DNA from: an uncultured Mailhella sp.
GTDB lineage: Bacteria; Desulfobacterota; Desulfovibrionia; Desulfovibrionales; Desulfovibrionaceae
Reading direction: 5' to 3'
Length of the DNA: 21,552 nucleotides
Assembly (NCBI GenBank): GCA_905192935.1
Contig: CAJJMX010000006.1
Coordinates: forward strand, 1-21,552
Below, in pieces: positions 14,515 to 21,391 of the stretch; within the stretch, counting starts at the first letter, position 1; every line of letters begins with the position of its first letter. The notes under the pieces are model-generated. The model ran no database searches. It saw only the letters and a program-made list of their open reading frames with translations, and was not told the DNA's origin. The translations under genes were made by a program, and so were the position numbers.

Positions 14515-14764
14515 GCGCTTCAAACGATGCGTACTTTTCAAGTTTGAAAAAATCTGACACAATCGCTCGTTGAAGACCCTTGACCTTCCGTACCTGCCGT
14601 ACTGCCGAATGTCGACAGGACGGTATGTACGTGAGATGGACATAACAAGGTCCGTCAGGGGAATGTGACAGGGGCGTCTTCGAGCCGTTCCGGGAGGATG
14701 TTGTTCAGATACGGCGAGCTCTTTACCGGAAGGAGTGCCGTTCACCACGAGAACACCTGGCCAT
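14515..14764 (+). promoter_or_regulatory. Upstream region of the GntR-type regulator gene with operator-like motifs
   Basis: With the preceding terminator this forms the roughly 320-base gap between the lyase and regulator genes. It contains the inverted repeat TTTTCAA-GT-TTGAAAA (14535-14550), the direct repeat CCGTAC (two copies 9 bases apart, about 14588-14602), and AATGTCGACA (14608-14617), identical over ten bases to the palindrome at the ridA promoter. A -35-like TTGACC at 14580 has no convincing -10. No gene is seen. Confidence 0.45.
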
Positions 14765-15439
14765 ATGATGCAGTTCAAGAAAGAAACATACAGTACCAAG
14801 GCCGCCGAATACATACGCAGTCTCATCCGTTCCGGGGTACTTCAGCCCGGACAGCCGGTGCGGGAGGCGCAGATATCGGAAAAGCTCAACATCAGCAGGG
14901 CGCCCATACGGGAGGCGCTGCTCATGCTGGCCCATCAGGGGCTCATCTGTGCCGAACCGCAGAAGGGCAAGTATGTCCGCTCCATGAGCGCCAAGGAAAT
15001 TTATGACAGTTATGTCGTTGCGGGCATTCTCGAGGGCGCGGCCGTGGCGCAGTCGCTGCCTCTGTGGACGCAGAAGGAGTACGATGCCTTTGGCGAAGTG
15101 GTGCGCAGGCTCGATGATCAGGTGAATTATGCGGTTCATCTGGATATGCTTGCGGAAATAGACGAAGCTTTCCACATGACGCTGCTCTCCGCCTGCACCA
15201 ACGAGCGTCTCATCGACATCGCGCGCACGTCCTGCTCGTCCCTTGCGAAATTTCTGTATTATACCTACTGGCGCACGCTGTTTACGCCGAAGGAGTTTTA
15301 CGACAGGCATCATCTCATTGCCGAAGCCGTGAGTGAAGGAAACGGCAGAAATATTGAAATGGTGCTGAGGCGGCACTACGAGGAAGTGGGTGAGCGCCTC
15401 TCCGAGCTGGTGCACGACGAAAAGAACTGCACGCACTGA
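14765..15439 (+). CDS. GntR family transcriptional regulator, FCD (FadR-type) subfamily
   Basis: A 224-residue regulator. The N-terminal winged helix-turn-helix spans about residues 8-72 (REAQISEKLNISRAPIREALLMLAHQGLI is the helix-turn-helix core). The C-terminal all-helical FCD domain shows the usual metal/ligand residues: Asp and His in EIDEAFHMTLL, His in DRHHLIAEAV and His in RRHYEEVG. FCD regulators respond to small organic acids or amino acids and often control neighbouring genes. I chose the ATG pair at 14765/14768; an in-frame GTG at 14735 overlaps its own Shine-Dalgarno-like AGGAG. The Shine-Dalgarno for 14765 is weak. The gene follows the lyase unit after a terminator and probably controls that cluster, which is inference from position and the shared palindrome. 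Confidence 0.9.
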   Translation: MMQFKKETYSTKAAEYIRSLIRSGVLQPGQPVREAQISEKLNISRAPIREALLMLAHQGLICAEPQKGKYVRSMSAKEIYDSYVVAGILEGAAVAQSLPLWTQKEYDAFGEVVRRLDDQVNYAVHLDMLAEIDEAFHMTLLSACTNERLIDIARTSCSSLAKFLYYTYWRTLFTPKEFYDRHHLIAEAVSEGNGRNIEMVLRRHYEEVGERLSELVHDEKNCTH

Positions 15440-15460
15440 TCCTTTTCGTTTCCGGATAGG

Positions 15461-15487
15461 AAAAAGCCCGCATCTGCGGGCTTTTTT
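15461..15487. terminator. Bidirectional terminator between the gntR and L,D-transpeptidase genes
   Basis: GCCCGC and GCGGGC form a stem with a four-base loop (15466-15481), flanked by five A on the left and six T on the right, so it can serve both convergent genes. Confidence 0.88.
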
Positions 15488-15547
15488 GTCATGACGTGGC
15501 CGTTTCCGGGAGGAGCAGCGCGAAGAGAGGACAGGGCTGCGGAGCCG

Positions 15548-16597
15548 CTAATTGTTGATCCACACTTCGCCTATGATGCGGAACTCGCCGCCTTCGCCGG
15601 GTATCCAGTACAGAGCCTGAAGGCCGTGGTGATATACGCCCTTGCGCTGGTAGCTCTTGATGAAGCACGAGACCCAGTAGCCGGGACCAGCCAGAAGGCG
15701 TATGCCTTCGCGGTCGAGAAAGAGGTCTTCCTGCTTCCGGAATTCGGAGTGCATCCTCTTGCGCAGGGCCGAGAACTTTTCCCGGCTGGCGCGCGGGTAG
15801 TTCTGTCTGTCGTACATGTTGAAGATGTCTTCGGAGTTCTGCTGTCTGCTGTCCATCCAGAGCAGCGTCTGACGCAGCACCTTTTCATCGTCGCCCGAAG
15901 GGGCGGAAGAAAGGACCGTGGAGGGAGTCTGCGTCCCGGCAAGGGTCGTCCCTGCGGGAAGAGGGGAAGGCAGATTCTGGTCCGTGGCGGGGGGCGCTGC
16001 CGGAAGGAGGGGCGTGTCTCCGCCGGGGATGGTCGCAGGCGGCTCGTTGCCGGGCACGGGGGCGGGCAGGGATGCCTGTTGCAGGAAGGGAGAGCCTTCC
16101 AGGTGCTCGGCAATGACGACGGGTGTGCCCGGCGCGAGCACGGGAAGAAGATCCGTGAGTTCGTACTGGTCTATGGCCATACAGCCGCGCGTGGTAAGTC
16201 CCGTGATGGGCTGTCCCTTGCTGTGCAGCCATATGCCGCTGCCGGTCTTGCCGCGCAGTCTGTCCGCGGGATTGGGGTAGTTCAGGTTGAAGGCGTGCGG
16301 TCCGTATTCCATGAAGTCGAGCTTCTGCGTGATCTTGTGCGTGATGAAATACACGCCTTCCGGAGTGCGCAGGTCTCCTTCCTTCTGCTTGTCTCCTTCA
16401 AGGCGGCCGTGTATGCAGTCGAACTGCCGTGTGACCGAAGGGGAGACTCCTTTCGTTTCCACCTGAAAGAGCAGCTTGCGCGACTTGTCGGCGGCAAGAA
16501 GGTATTCCGGTGCATGGGAGGAGAGCCGGGCCGTCCATGAGGCGGCGGCGGGCAGGGGCAGCATCAGGCAGAAGATCAGGAGAAGGAGGCGGAACAA
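15548..16597 (-). CDS. Secreted L,D-transpeptidase (YkuD domain) with extra C-terminal domain, TTG start
   Basis: The 349-residue protein has a signal peptide (MFRLLLLIFCLMLPLPAAAS, cleavage near residue 20) and acts in the periplasm on peptidoglycan. The YkuD catalytic region spans about 30-165, with His125 in GIWLHSKG and nucleophile Cys139 in TTRGCMAI. Residues 165-235 are a Pro/Ala-rich linker. The C-terminal part (about 238-349; SREKFSALRKRMHSEFRKQEDLFLD, then YWIPGEGGEFRIIGEVWIN) looks like the SnoaL/Cds6-type domain found in some L,D-transpeptidases. The start is TTG at 16597: AAGGAG lies six bases before it, and the next ATG (residue 12) would destroy the signal peptide. Whether it cross-links peptidoglycan or anchors or releases a lipoprotein cannot be told. 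It stands alone between two terminators. Confidence 0.88.
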   Translation of the reverse strand: MFRLLLLIFCLMLPLPAAASWTARLSSHAPEYLLAADKSRKLLFQVETKGVSPSVTRQFDCIHGRLEGDKQKEGDLRTPEGVYFITHKITQKLDFMEYGPHAFNLNYPNPADRLRGKTGSGIWLHSKGQPITGLTTRGCMAIDQYELTDLLPVLAPGTPVVIAEHLEGSPFLQQASLPAPVPGNEPPATIPGGDTPLLPAAPPATDQNLPSPLPAGTTLAGTQTPSTVLSSAPSGDDEKVLRQTLLWMDSRQQNSEDIFNMYDRQNYPRASREKFSALRKRMHSEFRKQEDLFLDREGIRLLAGPGYWVSCFIKSYQRKGVYHHGLQALYWIPGEGGEFRIIGEVWINN

Positions 16598-16651
16598 GGG
16601 AGTCTCCTTGGTTTGGTCGCAGGCAGGAACAGACGGGAATGACCGCTTTCT

Positions 16652-16680
16652 GTTTTAAGGGAAAACGTGTTGGAAGACAA
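16652..16680 (-). promoter_or_regulatory. Candidate promoter of the L,D-transpeptidase gene
   Basis: On the minus strand TTGTCT (16675-16680) and TAAAAC (16652-16657) are 17 bases apart, just after the purB terminator. Confidence 0.4.
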
Positions 16681-16691
16681 TGGCGTACATG

Positions 16692-16729
16692 AAAAGAGCG
16701 CCGCTTCCGGATGATGGGAAGCGGCGCTC
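16692..16729 (-). terminator. Intrinsic terminator of purB
   Basis: On the minus strand a 13-bp perfect stem (GAGCGCCGCTTCC with GGAAGCGGCGCTC, eight-base loop, 16696-16729) is followed by four T, 25 bases after the purB stop. Confidence 0.82.
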
Positions 16730-16754
16730 CATGCGTCAGGTGGCGGGATGCGGA

Positions 16755-18053
16755 TTATTTTTCCGCAAGCACGCGGTCGACGATTTCCGACTCATAGCGG
16801 GTGTAGTGATTGATGTCGAAAATGGCGTCGAGCTCGGCGGGAGAGAGATGAGCCTGGATTTCCTCGTCGGCGCGGATGAGGTCCGGGAAGGACTTGTGGG
16901 TCTCCCAGCTTTCCATGGCGCGTTTCTGCACGACCACATAGGCCTGCTGACGGGGCATGTTCTTTTCGATGAGCGCGGTGAGCACGCGCTGAGAGAAGAA
17001 GAGGCCGTAGCTGGCCCACAGATTGCGTTCCACGTTTTCGGGAAGGATGCGCAGACCTTCGAGCAGACGGTTCAGGCGATGCAGAACGTAGTCCATGAGA
17101 ATGGTGGAGTCGGGGGTGATGATGCGTTCCACCGAGGAATGGCTGATGTCGCGCTCGTGCCACAGCGCCTGGTTTTCCATGGAGGCAAGGGAGTTGGAGC
17201 GGATGACGCGGGCAAGACCGCACATGTTTTCTGCGGAAATGGGATTGCGCTTGTGGGGCATGGCCGAGGAACCCTTCTGGCCCTTGGCGAAGCCTTCCTC
17301 CACTTCATGCACTTCCGTGCGCTGAAGGTGGCGCAGCTCCACGCAGATGCGTTCCACCGTGCCGGCCGCGATGGCAAGGGCGGTGAAGTAGTGCGCGTAG
17401 CGGTCGCGCTGCACGATCTGGGTGGAAATGATGTCCGCCTTGAGGCCGAGGATCTCGCAGGCGCGGGCTTCCACGGCGGGCGTGATGACGGTATAGGTGC
17501 CCATGGCGCCGGAGAGCTTGCCGGTGCGGATGTCCTCAATGGCGTCGGCAAAGCGCTTCTTGTCGCGCATGAATTCGGCATAGAAGCCTGCGAACTTGAA
17601 GCCGTAGGTCACAGGTTCGCCGTGCACGCCGTGGGAACGTCCCATGCAGATGAGGCCCTGATGCTTGCGGATGAAGGCGCGCAGCGTGTCGAGCACGAGA
17701 TCGAAGCCGTCCATGATGATCTTTCCGGCTTCCACCATCTGCAGGGCCATGGCCGTATCCACGATGTCGGAAGAGGTGCAGCCCAGATGGATGAAGCGGG
17801 CGGAGGGACCGATCTTCTGTTCGAGATAGGTGAGGAAGGCGATGATGTCATGACGGGTCACGGATTCGATTTCGAGGATCTTGTCCACGTCGAAGTCCAC
17901 GTCCTGCATGATGTTCTTCAGGTCTTCATCGGGGATGACGCCCTGTTCGTTCCAGGCCTGGCACACGGCCTGTTCCACCTTGAACCAGTAGCGGTAGCGG
18001 TTTTCCAGGGTCCACAGTCCGGCCATCTCGGGCCGGGAGTAGCGTTCGATCAT
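16755..18053 (-). CDS. purB: Adenylosuccinate lyase
   Basis: PurB cleaves SAICAR to AICAR and adenylosuccinate to AMP, releasing fumarate in both cases. The 432-residue length is typical. Family signature SSAMPHKRNP lies at 262-271 and contains the catalytic serine loop. HLGCTSSDIVDT (89-100) and GRSHGVHGEP (138-147), with the catalytic histidine region, are intact. The C-terminus KSFPDLIRADEEIQAHLSPAELDAIFD is typical. Shine-Dalgarno AGAGGT precedes the ATG. It starts eight bases after the FmdB-type gene, so the two are probably cotranscribed; no other pur gene is next to it, but guaBA lies about 11 kb away in the same window. Confidence 0.97.
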   Translation of the reverse strand: MIERYSRPEMAGLWTLENRYRYWFKVEQAVCQAWNEQGVIPDEDLKNIMQDVDFDVDKILEIESVTRHDIIAFLTYLEQKIGPSARFIHLGCTSSDIVDTAMALQMVEAGKIIMDGFDLVLDTLRAFIRKHQGLICMGRSHGVHGEPVTYGFKFAGFYAEFMRDKKRFADAIEDIRTGKLSGAMGTYTVITPAVEARACEILGLKADIISTQIVQRDRYAHYFTALAIAAGTVERICVELRHLQRTEVHEVEEGFAKGQKGSSAMPHKRNPISAENMCGLARVIRSNSLASMENQALWHERDISHSSVERIITPDSTILMDYVLHRLNRLLEGLRILPENVERNLWASYGLFFSQRVLTALIEKNMPRQQAYVVVQKRAMESWETHKSFPDLIRADEEIQAHLSPAELDAIFDINHYTRYESEIVDRVLAEK

Positions 18054-18061
18054 GGTGACCT

Positions 18062-18382
18062 CTATTTCGTTCCGGCAGGCGTTTCCGCGCTTTTTGCGGG
18101 GGCCGGGCTTTCGGTTTTGGGAGCGGCGTCGCCTTTGGCTTCCGGCTTTGAATCGGACACGGAAGGAACTCCCTTGCTCTTGTCGAAAAGATTGCTGGTC
18201 CCGTGCCCGTAGGAGGAGGCGAACCAGCCGCCGCCCTTGAGAATGAAGGAGGTGTTGGAAATGACCCGATGGCAGGGGGCGCCGCAGTCGGGGCAGTTCT
18301 GGGTTTCGGCGTCGTCACTGGAGTGGAGCCACTCTTCAAAGGTTTTCTGACAATGGGGGCAGGCGTATTCGTAGATAGGCAT
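18062..18382 (-). CDS. FmdB-type zinc ribbon protein
   Basis: A 106-residue protein that opens with the FmdB/putative regulatory zinc ribbon signature MPIYEYACPHC. Four cysteines suited to bind one zinc are Cys8, Cys11, Cys30 and Cys33, followed by CHRVISNTSFILKGGGW. The C-terminal third (about 70-106) is a low-complexity Lys/Pro/Ala-rich tail, presumably disordered. The function of this family is not established; the name comes from a gene linked to formamidase regulation. The start is fixed by the conserved N-terminus, although no Shine-Dalgarno is seen. It precedes purB by eight bases. A terminator for the upstream small gene ends about 25 bases before its start, so its own promoter would have to lie very close, or read-through is used. 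Confidence 0.9.
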   Translation of the reverse strand: MPIYEYACPHCQKTFEEWLHSSDDAETQNCPDCGAPCHRVISNTSFILKGGGWFASSYGHGTSNLFDKSKGVPSVSDSKPEAKGDAAPKTESPAPAKSAETPAGTK

Positions 18383-18405
18383 GGGGAAAAGAAAAGTTTG
18401 TGCTG

Positions 18406-18446
18406 AAAAAAGGAACGGCGTGTCCGCAGAAAGAGCCGACACGCCG
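18406..18446 (-). terminator. Intrinsic terminator of the small basic protein gene
   Basis: On the minus strand CGGCGTGTC pairs with GACACGCCG (9 bp, 18416-18446, 13-base loop), with a six-T run four bases later. Confidence 0.72.
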
Positions 18447-18494
18447 GAAAACTGACTCTGCAGCCGGAGGGCCGCAGAAACCCGCGAACCAGAC

Positions 18495-18605
18495 TTACTT
18501 CTTGGCAGCGGCCTTGGCTTCGTGGATGCGTTCCTTGATGCGCTGGGCACGACGATGACGGCGGCGATCAAGTTCCTTGGCGCGTTCAATCTTTTTATGG
18601 GCCAT
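18495..18605 (-). CDS. Very small, highly basic conserved-looking protein (36 residues)
   Basis: The predicted product starts MAHKKIERAKELDRRRHRRA and ends with an Ala/Lys tail, with about half of its residues Lys, Arg or His. It is probably one long helix. Support for a real gene is strong despite the size: AAGGAG lies seven bases before the ATG, a TGGACA-17-TATATC promoter is placed about 27 bases further upstream, and an intrinsic terminator follows. The composition suggests RNA or ribosome binding. It resembles my recollection of tiny basic DUF6800-type proteins, but I cannot confirm this. It is not long enough to be bS21 and lacks its sequence. Confidence 0.8.
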   Translation of the reverse strand: MAHKKIERAKELDRRRHRRAQRIKERIHEAKAAAKK

Positions 18606-18638
18606 GAGATTGCTCCTTAAAAGAAAATGTATCCAGAA

Positions 18639-18667
18639 GATATAAACTCTCCGAAGGACGCTGTCCA
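18639..18667 (-). promoter_or_regulatory. Promoter of the small basic protein gene
   Basis: On the minus strand TGGACA (18662-18667) and TATATC (18639-18644) are 17 bases apart. The leader would be about 27 bases. Confidence 0.6.
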
Positions 18668-18743
18668 GTGAAAGAAGGGCCTCGAGGGCGGAGCGCAGGG
18701 CATTTCCCGTTTTTTTCCCGGAATGCGGCACGAGGGAGGCGGC

Positions 18744-18772
18744 TTGCCATGCCGCACGGCCGCAGGTATGCT
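18744..18772 (+). promoter_or_regulatory. Promoter of the thioesterase-rluD/coaE unit
   Basis: TTGCCA (18744-18749) and TATGCT (18767-18772) are 17 bases apart; the leader would be about 34 bases. Confidence 0.6.
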
Positions 18773-18812
18773 CGCGCCCTGAAATAAAATGTTTTTCATG
18801 AGGTGCTGAACC

Positions 18813-19223
18813 ATGAATTGTGATGTTGTCACGGAAGGCACGCTTTCCTCTCTGCTGGGCATCCGGGCGGAAAGCTCCGACGCCGAGGGAAACGGCGAGG
18901 TCTCCATGCCTCTGGATTCCCGCCATCTCAACGAGCTCGGCAATGCTCACGGCGGCGCCATATTCACGCTGGCCGACGTGGCCTTCGCCGTCGGATGCCG
19001 GGGGGCCGGGCTTGTCTGCGTGAGCGCCCAGTGCTCCATTTCCTATCTTCTGCCGGGAACATGCGGGCCCCTTCGCGCGAAGGCCGTGCCCGTCCGGCTC
19101 GGACGCACGCTCGCGGTATACGACATCATGGTGTACGACGGGGACGGCCGCAACATCGCCAAGGCGGTCATGACCGGCTATGTGCTGAGAAAATTCGACG
19201 GCGGAGAGAAGAATGACGGATGA
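18813..19223 (+). CDS. PaaI-type hotdog-fold thioesterase
   Basis: A 136-residue single hotdog domain of the PaaI/YdiI thioesterase group, which hydrolyses acyl- or aryl-CoA thioesters. The helix-start motif HLNELGNAHGGAIFTLADVAFA (38-59) carries the conserved HGG and Asp55, the likely catalytic acid. Later strands (SAQCSISYLLPGTCGPLRAKA, and VYDIMVYDGDGRNIAKAVMTGY) fit the family. GAGGT lies eight bases before the ATG. Its end overlaps the next gene by 11 bases, implying coupled expression with the RluD-CoaE fusion. A functional link through CoA metabolism (CoaE makes CoA) is possible but inferred. Confidence 0.92.
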   Translation: MNCDVVTEGTLSSLLGIRAESSDAEGNGEVSMPLDSRHLNELGNAHGGAIFTLADVAFAVGCRGAGLVCVSAQCSISYLLPGTCGPLRAKAVPVRLGRTLAVYDIMVYDGDGRNIAKAVMTGYVLRKFDGGEKNDG

Positions 19224-20868
19224 GTCCCGCACGCTCAGGGACCAGGAAGAGCCGGACCTGGACGACGACGCTCTTTGTTCTGCCGCAGGCAGGGTGATGT
19301 CCGTCACGGTTCCGCAGGGCACGAAGAAGTTGCGTCTCGACGCCTTTCTCGGTTCCGTGGCCGATCTTTCCCGCAGCCGCATCAAGAGGCTGGTGGAGCA
19401 GGGCGGCTGCACGGTGGACGGCCTGCTCTGTACGGATGCCGACTTCAAGGTCCGCGGCGGCCAGCTCGTGGAGCTTTGCATGCCTGAGCCTTCGGACGCC
19501 CTTGTTCCGGAAGAGGGTCCTCTCGACGTGGTGTACGCCGACGAAGACATCGCCGTCGTCAACAAGCCTGCCGGACTGACCATGCATCCCTGTCCGAGCT
19601 GCCCGAAGGGCACGCTGGTGCATCGGCTGCTTTCCCGCTTTCCTGTTCTGGCTCTTCAGGAAGGACCGAGACCGGGCATCGTGCACAGACTGGACAAGGA
19701 CACGTCCGGCCTTGTGATCATTGCCCTGTCGGAAAGGGCCAGACTGCGCCTCATCGAAGATTTTGCCGCACGGCGCGTGCACAAGACCTATCTTGCCGTG
19801 ACGCGCGGGGTGCCGCCGTCGGAGGGCATGAGCGATCTGCCCATAGGACGTCATCCCACATTGAAGACGCGCATGGCCGTAGTGCCCGAGGAAAAGGGCG
19901 GTCGCAATGCCCTTACGACGTGGAGCACGCTTTATGCCTCTTCTTCCGGGCGGTTCGCGCTGCTTGCCGTGCGCATTTTTACCGGACGCACCCATCAGAT
20001 TCGCGTGCATCTTGCCCGTGCGGGGTTCCCGCTGTGGGGCGATGCCGTGTACGGCCCCGAGGACAAGGCCTCGCCCGCCGCAAGGCAGCTGCTGCATGCC
20101 TGGAAGCTGGAGTTCGTTCATCCCGTGAGCGGAGCAGCCATGAGCTTCGTGTGCCCTCCGCCTGAGGACTTTCCCCGGGCTATGCTGGCTCTGGAGAGAG
20201 GAACGAGGCGCGTCATCCTTACGGGGATGCCGGGCTGCGGCAAGTCGGCCGTGCTGGAACGTATGGAGAGACGACATATTCCCGTGTGGAGCGCGGACAG
20301 AGCCGTGGCTGCCCAGTATCAGCCCGGCGCGGACGGCTGGCATCTCATGCGTCAGCGCTGGGGCGATGCCTTCTTTGACGACTCGGGCAGGGTGGAACGT
20401 GGGAAACTGACGAAGCTCCTTGCAGAAACGCCGGGAATGAGGCGTGAGCTTGAGCGCATGATCCATCCTCTGGTGCGTGATTCCATGGAATCGTTTTTCC
20501 TGAAGGCGGAGGCGGACGGCAAGGCCGTGGCCGTGGCGGAAGTGCCGCTCTGGTTTGAGACCGGCTGGACCTCGCCGGGAGCATCCGTTGCGGTCATCGT
20601 ATGCCCCGACGAGATCCGTCATGAGCGCCTGCGCGCAACCAGAAGCTGGAGCGGGGAAAAGATCGCTGCCGTGGAGAGCTGGCAGTGGAAGCAGCAGGAC
20701 AAGATCGCCGCGGCCGACCTTCTCATCCGCAATGCAGGTTCTCTGGATGAGCTGGATGCGGAAGTGGATGCCTTTTGCGGGACCCTTGAAGAAAAGGAAA
20801 GGGTGCGGGGCGAGAAGCTCTGCGCCGCATGGCGGAAGCTCTGGAGCGGAGGGGATTCCCGGGCCTGA
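19213..20868 (+). CDS. Fusion of RluD-type 23S rRNA pseudouridine synthase and dephospho-CoA kinase
   Basis: The 551-residue protein joins two enzymes. Residues about 38-90 are an S4 RNA-binding domain (RLDAFLGSVADLSRSRIKRLVEQGG). Residues about 104-315 are an RluA/RluD pseudouridine synthase: catalytic Asp161 in GIVHRLDKDTSGL, plus KTYLAVTRG and FTGRTHQIRVHLARAGFPLWGD. Residues about 333-525 are CoaE, which phosphorylates dephospho-CoA in the last step of CoA synthesis: P-loop GMPGCGKS (338-345), SADRAV (360-365), EVPLWFETG (443-451) and the lid region RLRATRSWSG through ADLLIRNAGSLDEL. There is no frameshift or stop between the domains, and about 20 residues link them. Shine-Dalgarno GGAGAG precedes the ATG. 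Both active sites look intact, so both activities are expected. No symbol is given because two genes are fused. Confidence 0.94.
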   Translation: MTDESRTLRDQEEPDLDDDALCSAAGRVMSVTVPQGTKKLRLDAFLGSVADLSRSRIKRLVEQGGCTVDGLLCTDADFKVRGGQLVELCMPEPSDALVPEEGPLDVVYADEDIAVVNKPAGLTMHPCPSCPKGTLVHRLLSRFPVLALQEGPRPGIVHRLDKDTSGLVIIALSERARLRLIEDFAARRVHKTYLAVTRGVPPSEGMSDLPIGRHPTLKTRMAVVPEEKGGRNALTTWSTLYASSSGRFALLAVRIFTGRTHQIRVHLARAGFPLWGDAVYGPEDKASPAARQLLHAWKLEFVHPVSGAAMSFVCPPPEDFPRAMLALERGTRRVILTGMPGCGKSAVLERMERRHIPVWSADRAVAAQYQPGADGWHLMRQRWGDAFFDDSGRVERGKLTKLLAETPGMRRELERMIHPLVRDSMESFFLKAEADGKAVAVAEVPLWFETGWTSPGASVAVIVCPDEIRHERLRATRSWSGEKIAAVESWQWKQQDKIAAADLLIRNAGSLDELDAEVDAFCGTLEEKERVRGEKLCAAWRKLWSGGDSRA

Positions 20869-20933
20869 AGCTTCCGGCATGTCTGAAGGCGGAAGACGGG
20901 CTGGACCGCCTGTGCCTGAGAAGGCGGAATCAG

Positions 20934-20978
20934 AGAAGACGGCCGGCAGGATGTTCTGCGTCCTGCCGGCCGTCTTCT
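20934..20978 (+). terminator. Long perfect hairpin after the RluD-CoaE gene
   Basis: Eighteen-base arms (20934-20951 and 20961-20978) pair perfectly around a nine-base loop. The 3' side ends TCTTCT without a real T run. It probably ends or protects the transcript. Confidence 0.65.
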
Positions 20979-21391
20979 GTCGTCATCCGTGCCGGAAAGC
21001 CGGGGACCCGTGGGGCACGGAGCGGGATGTTGCCGCACTCGGCAGGCAGCCTTTGCCTCAGAAAAACGAAATTGCAGACTTGATGATAGTGTACAATATT
21101 GTATTGCTGCTGTTACATTAAGTACGTTATTGTTTCATAAACGGCTTGACATGAGTCTTCGGCATGATGCCGGTCCTGTATTTCCTTGAAAATCAAGGAT
21201 TCGTTCCAGGTAAACGGGAACGGAACAAGGGACGTGCAAGTAGAGGTCGAGAAATATCATTCTTTTTTTGTTCTTATATTTCAAAGTCCTGCCGCATCCC
21301 GGAAAAAGAAGCGGTTTTACGGCATTTTTTTTGGACATTATGGTATATTTTTTGCATTATTAAGTCGGAACATATCAAGCAGGAGTCCGAC
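20979..21391 (+). other. Intergenic region with several dyads upstream of the ATP-grasp gene
   Basis: No protein gene is convincing. Visible elements are the palindrome TACAATATTGTA (21092-21103), TTGACA at 21146-21151 with no good -10, the odd palindrome CGGCATGATGCCG (21160-21172), TCCTTGA-AAA-TCAAGGA (21183-21199), and CGTTCC/GGAACG (21202-21207 and 21217-21222). T-rich runs follow at about 21266-21272 and 21324-21332. An extended -10-like TGGTATATT (21341-21349) may be the promoter of the downstream gene. The right half is far more AT-rich than the rest of the window. Confidence 0.4.

Noticed and set aside
16680..18212. Plus-strand open frame of 510 codons antisense to purB
   Set aside because: Shadow frame; purB is intact with family signatures.
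19168..20880. Minus-strand open frame of 570 codons antisense to the RluD-CoaE gene
   Set aside because: Shadow frame; the plus-strand product has both catalytic motif sets.
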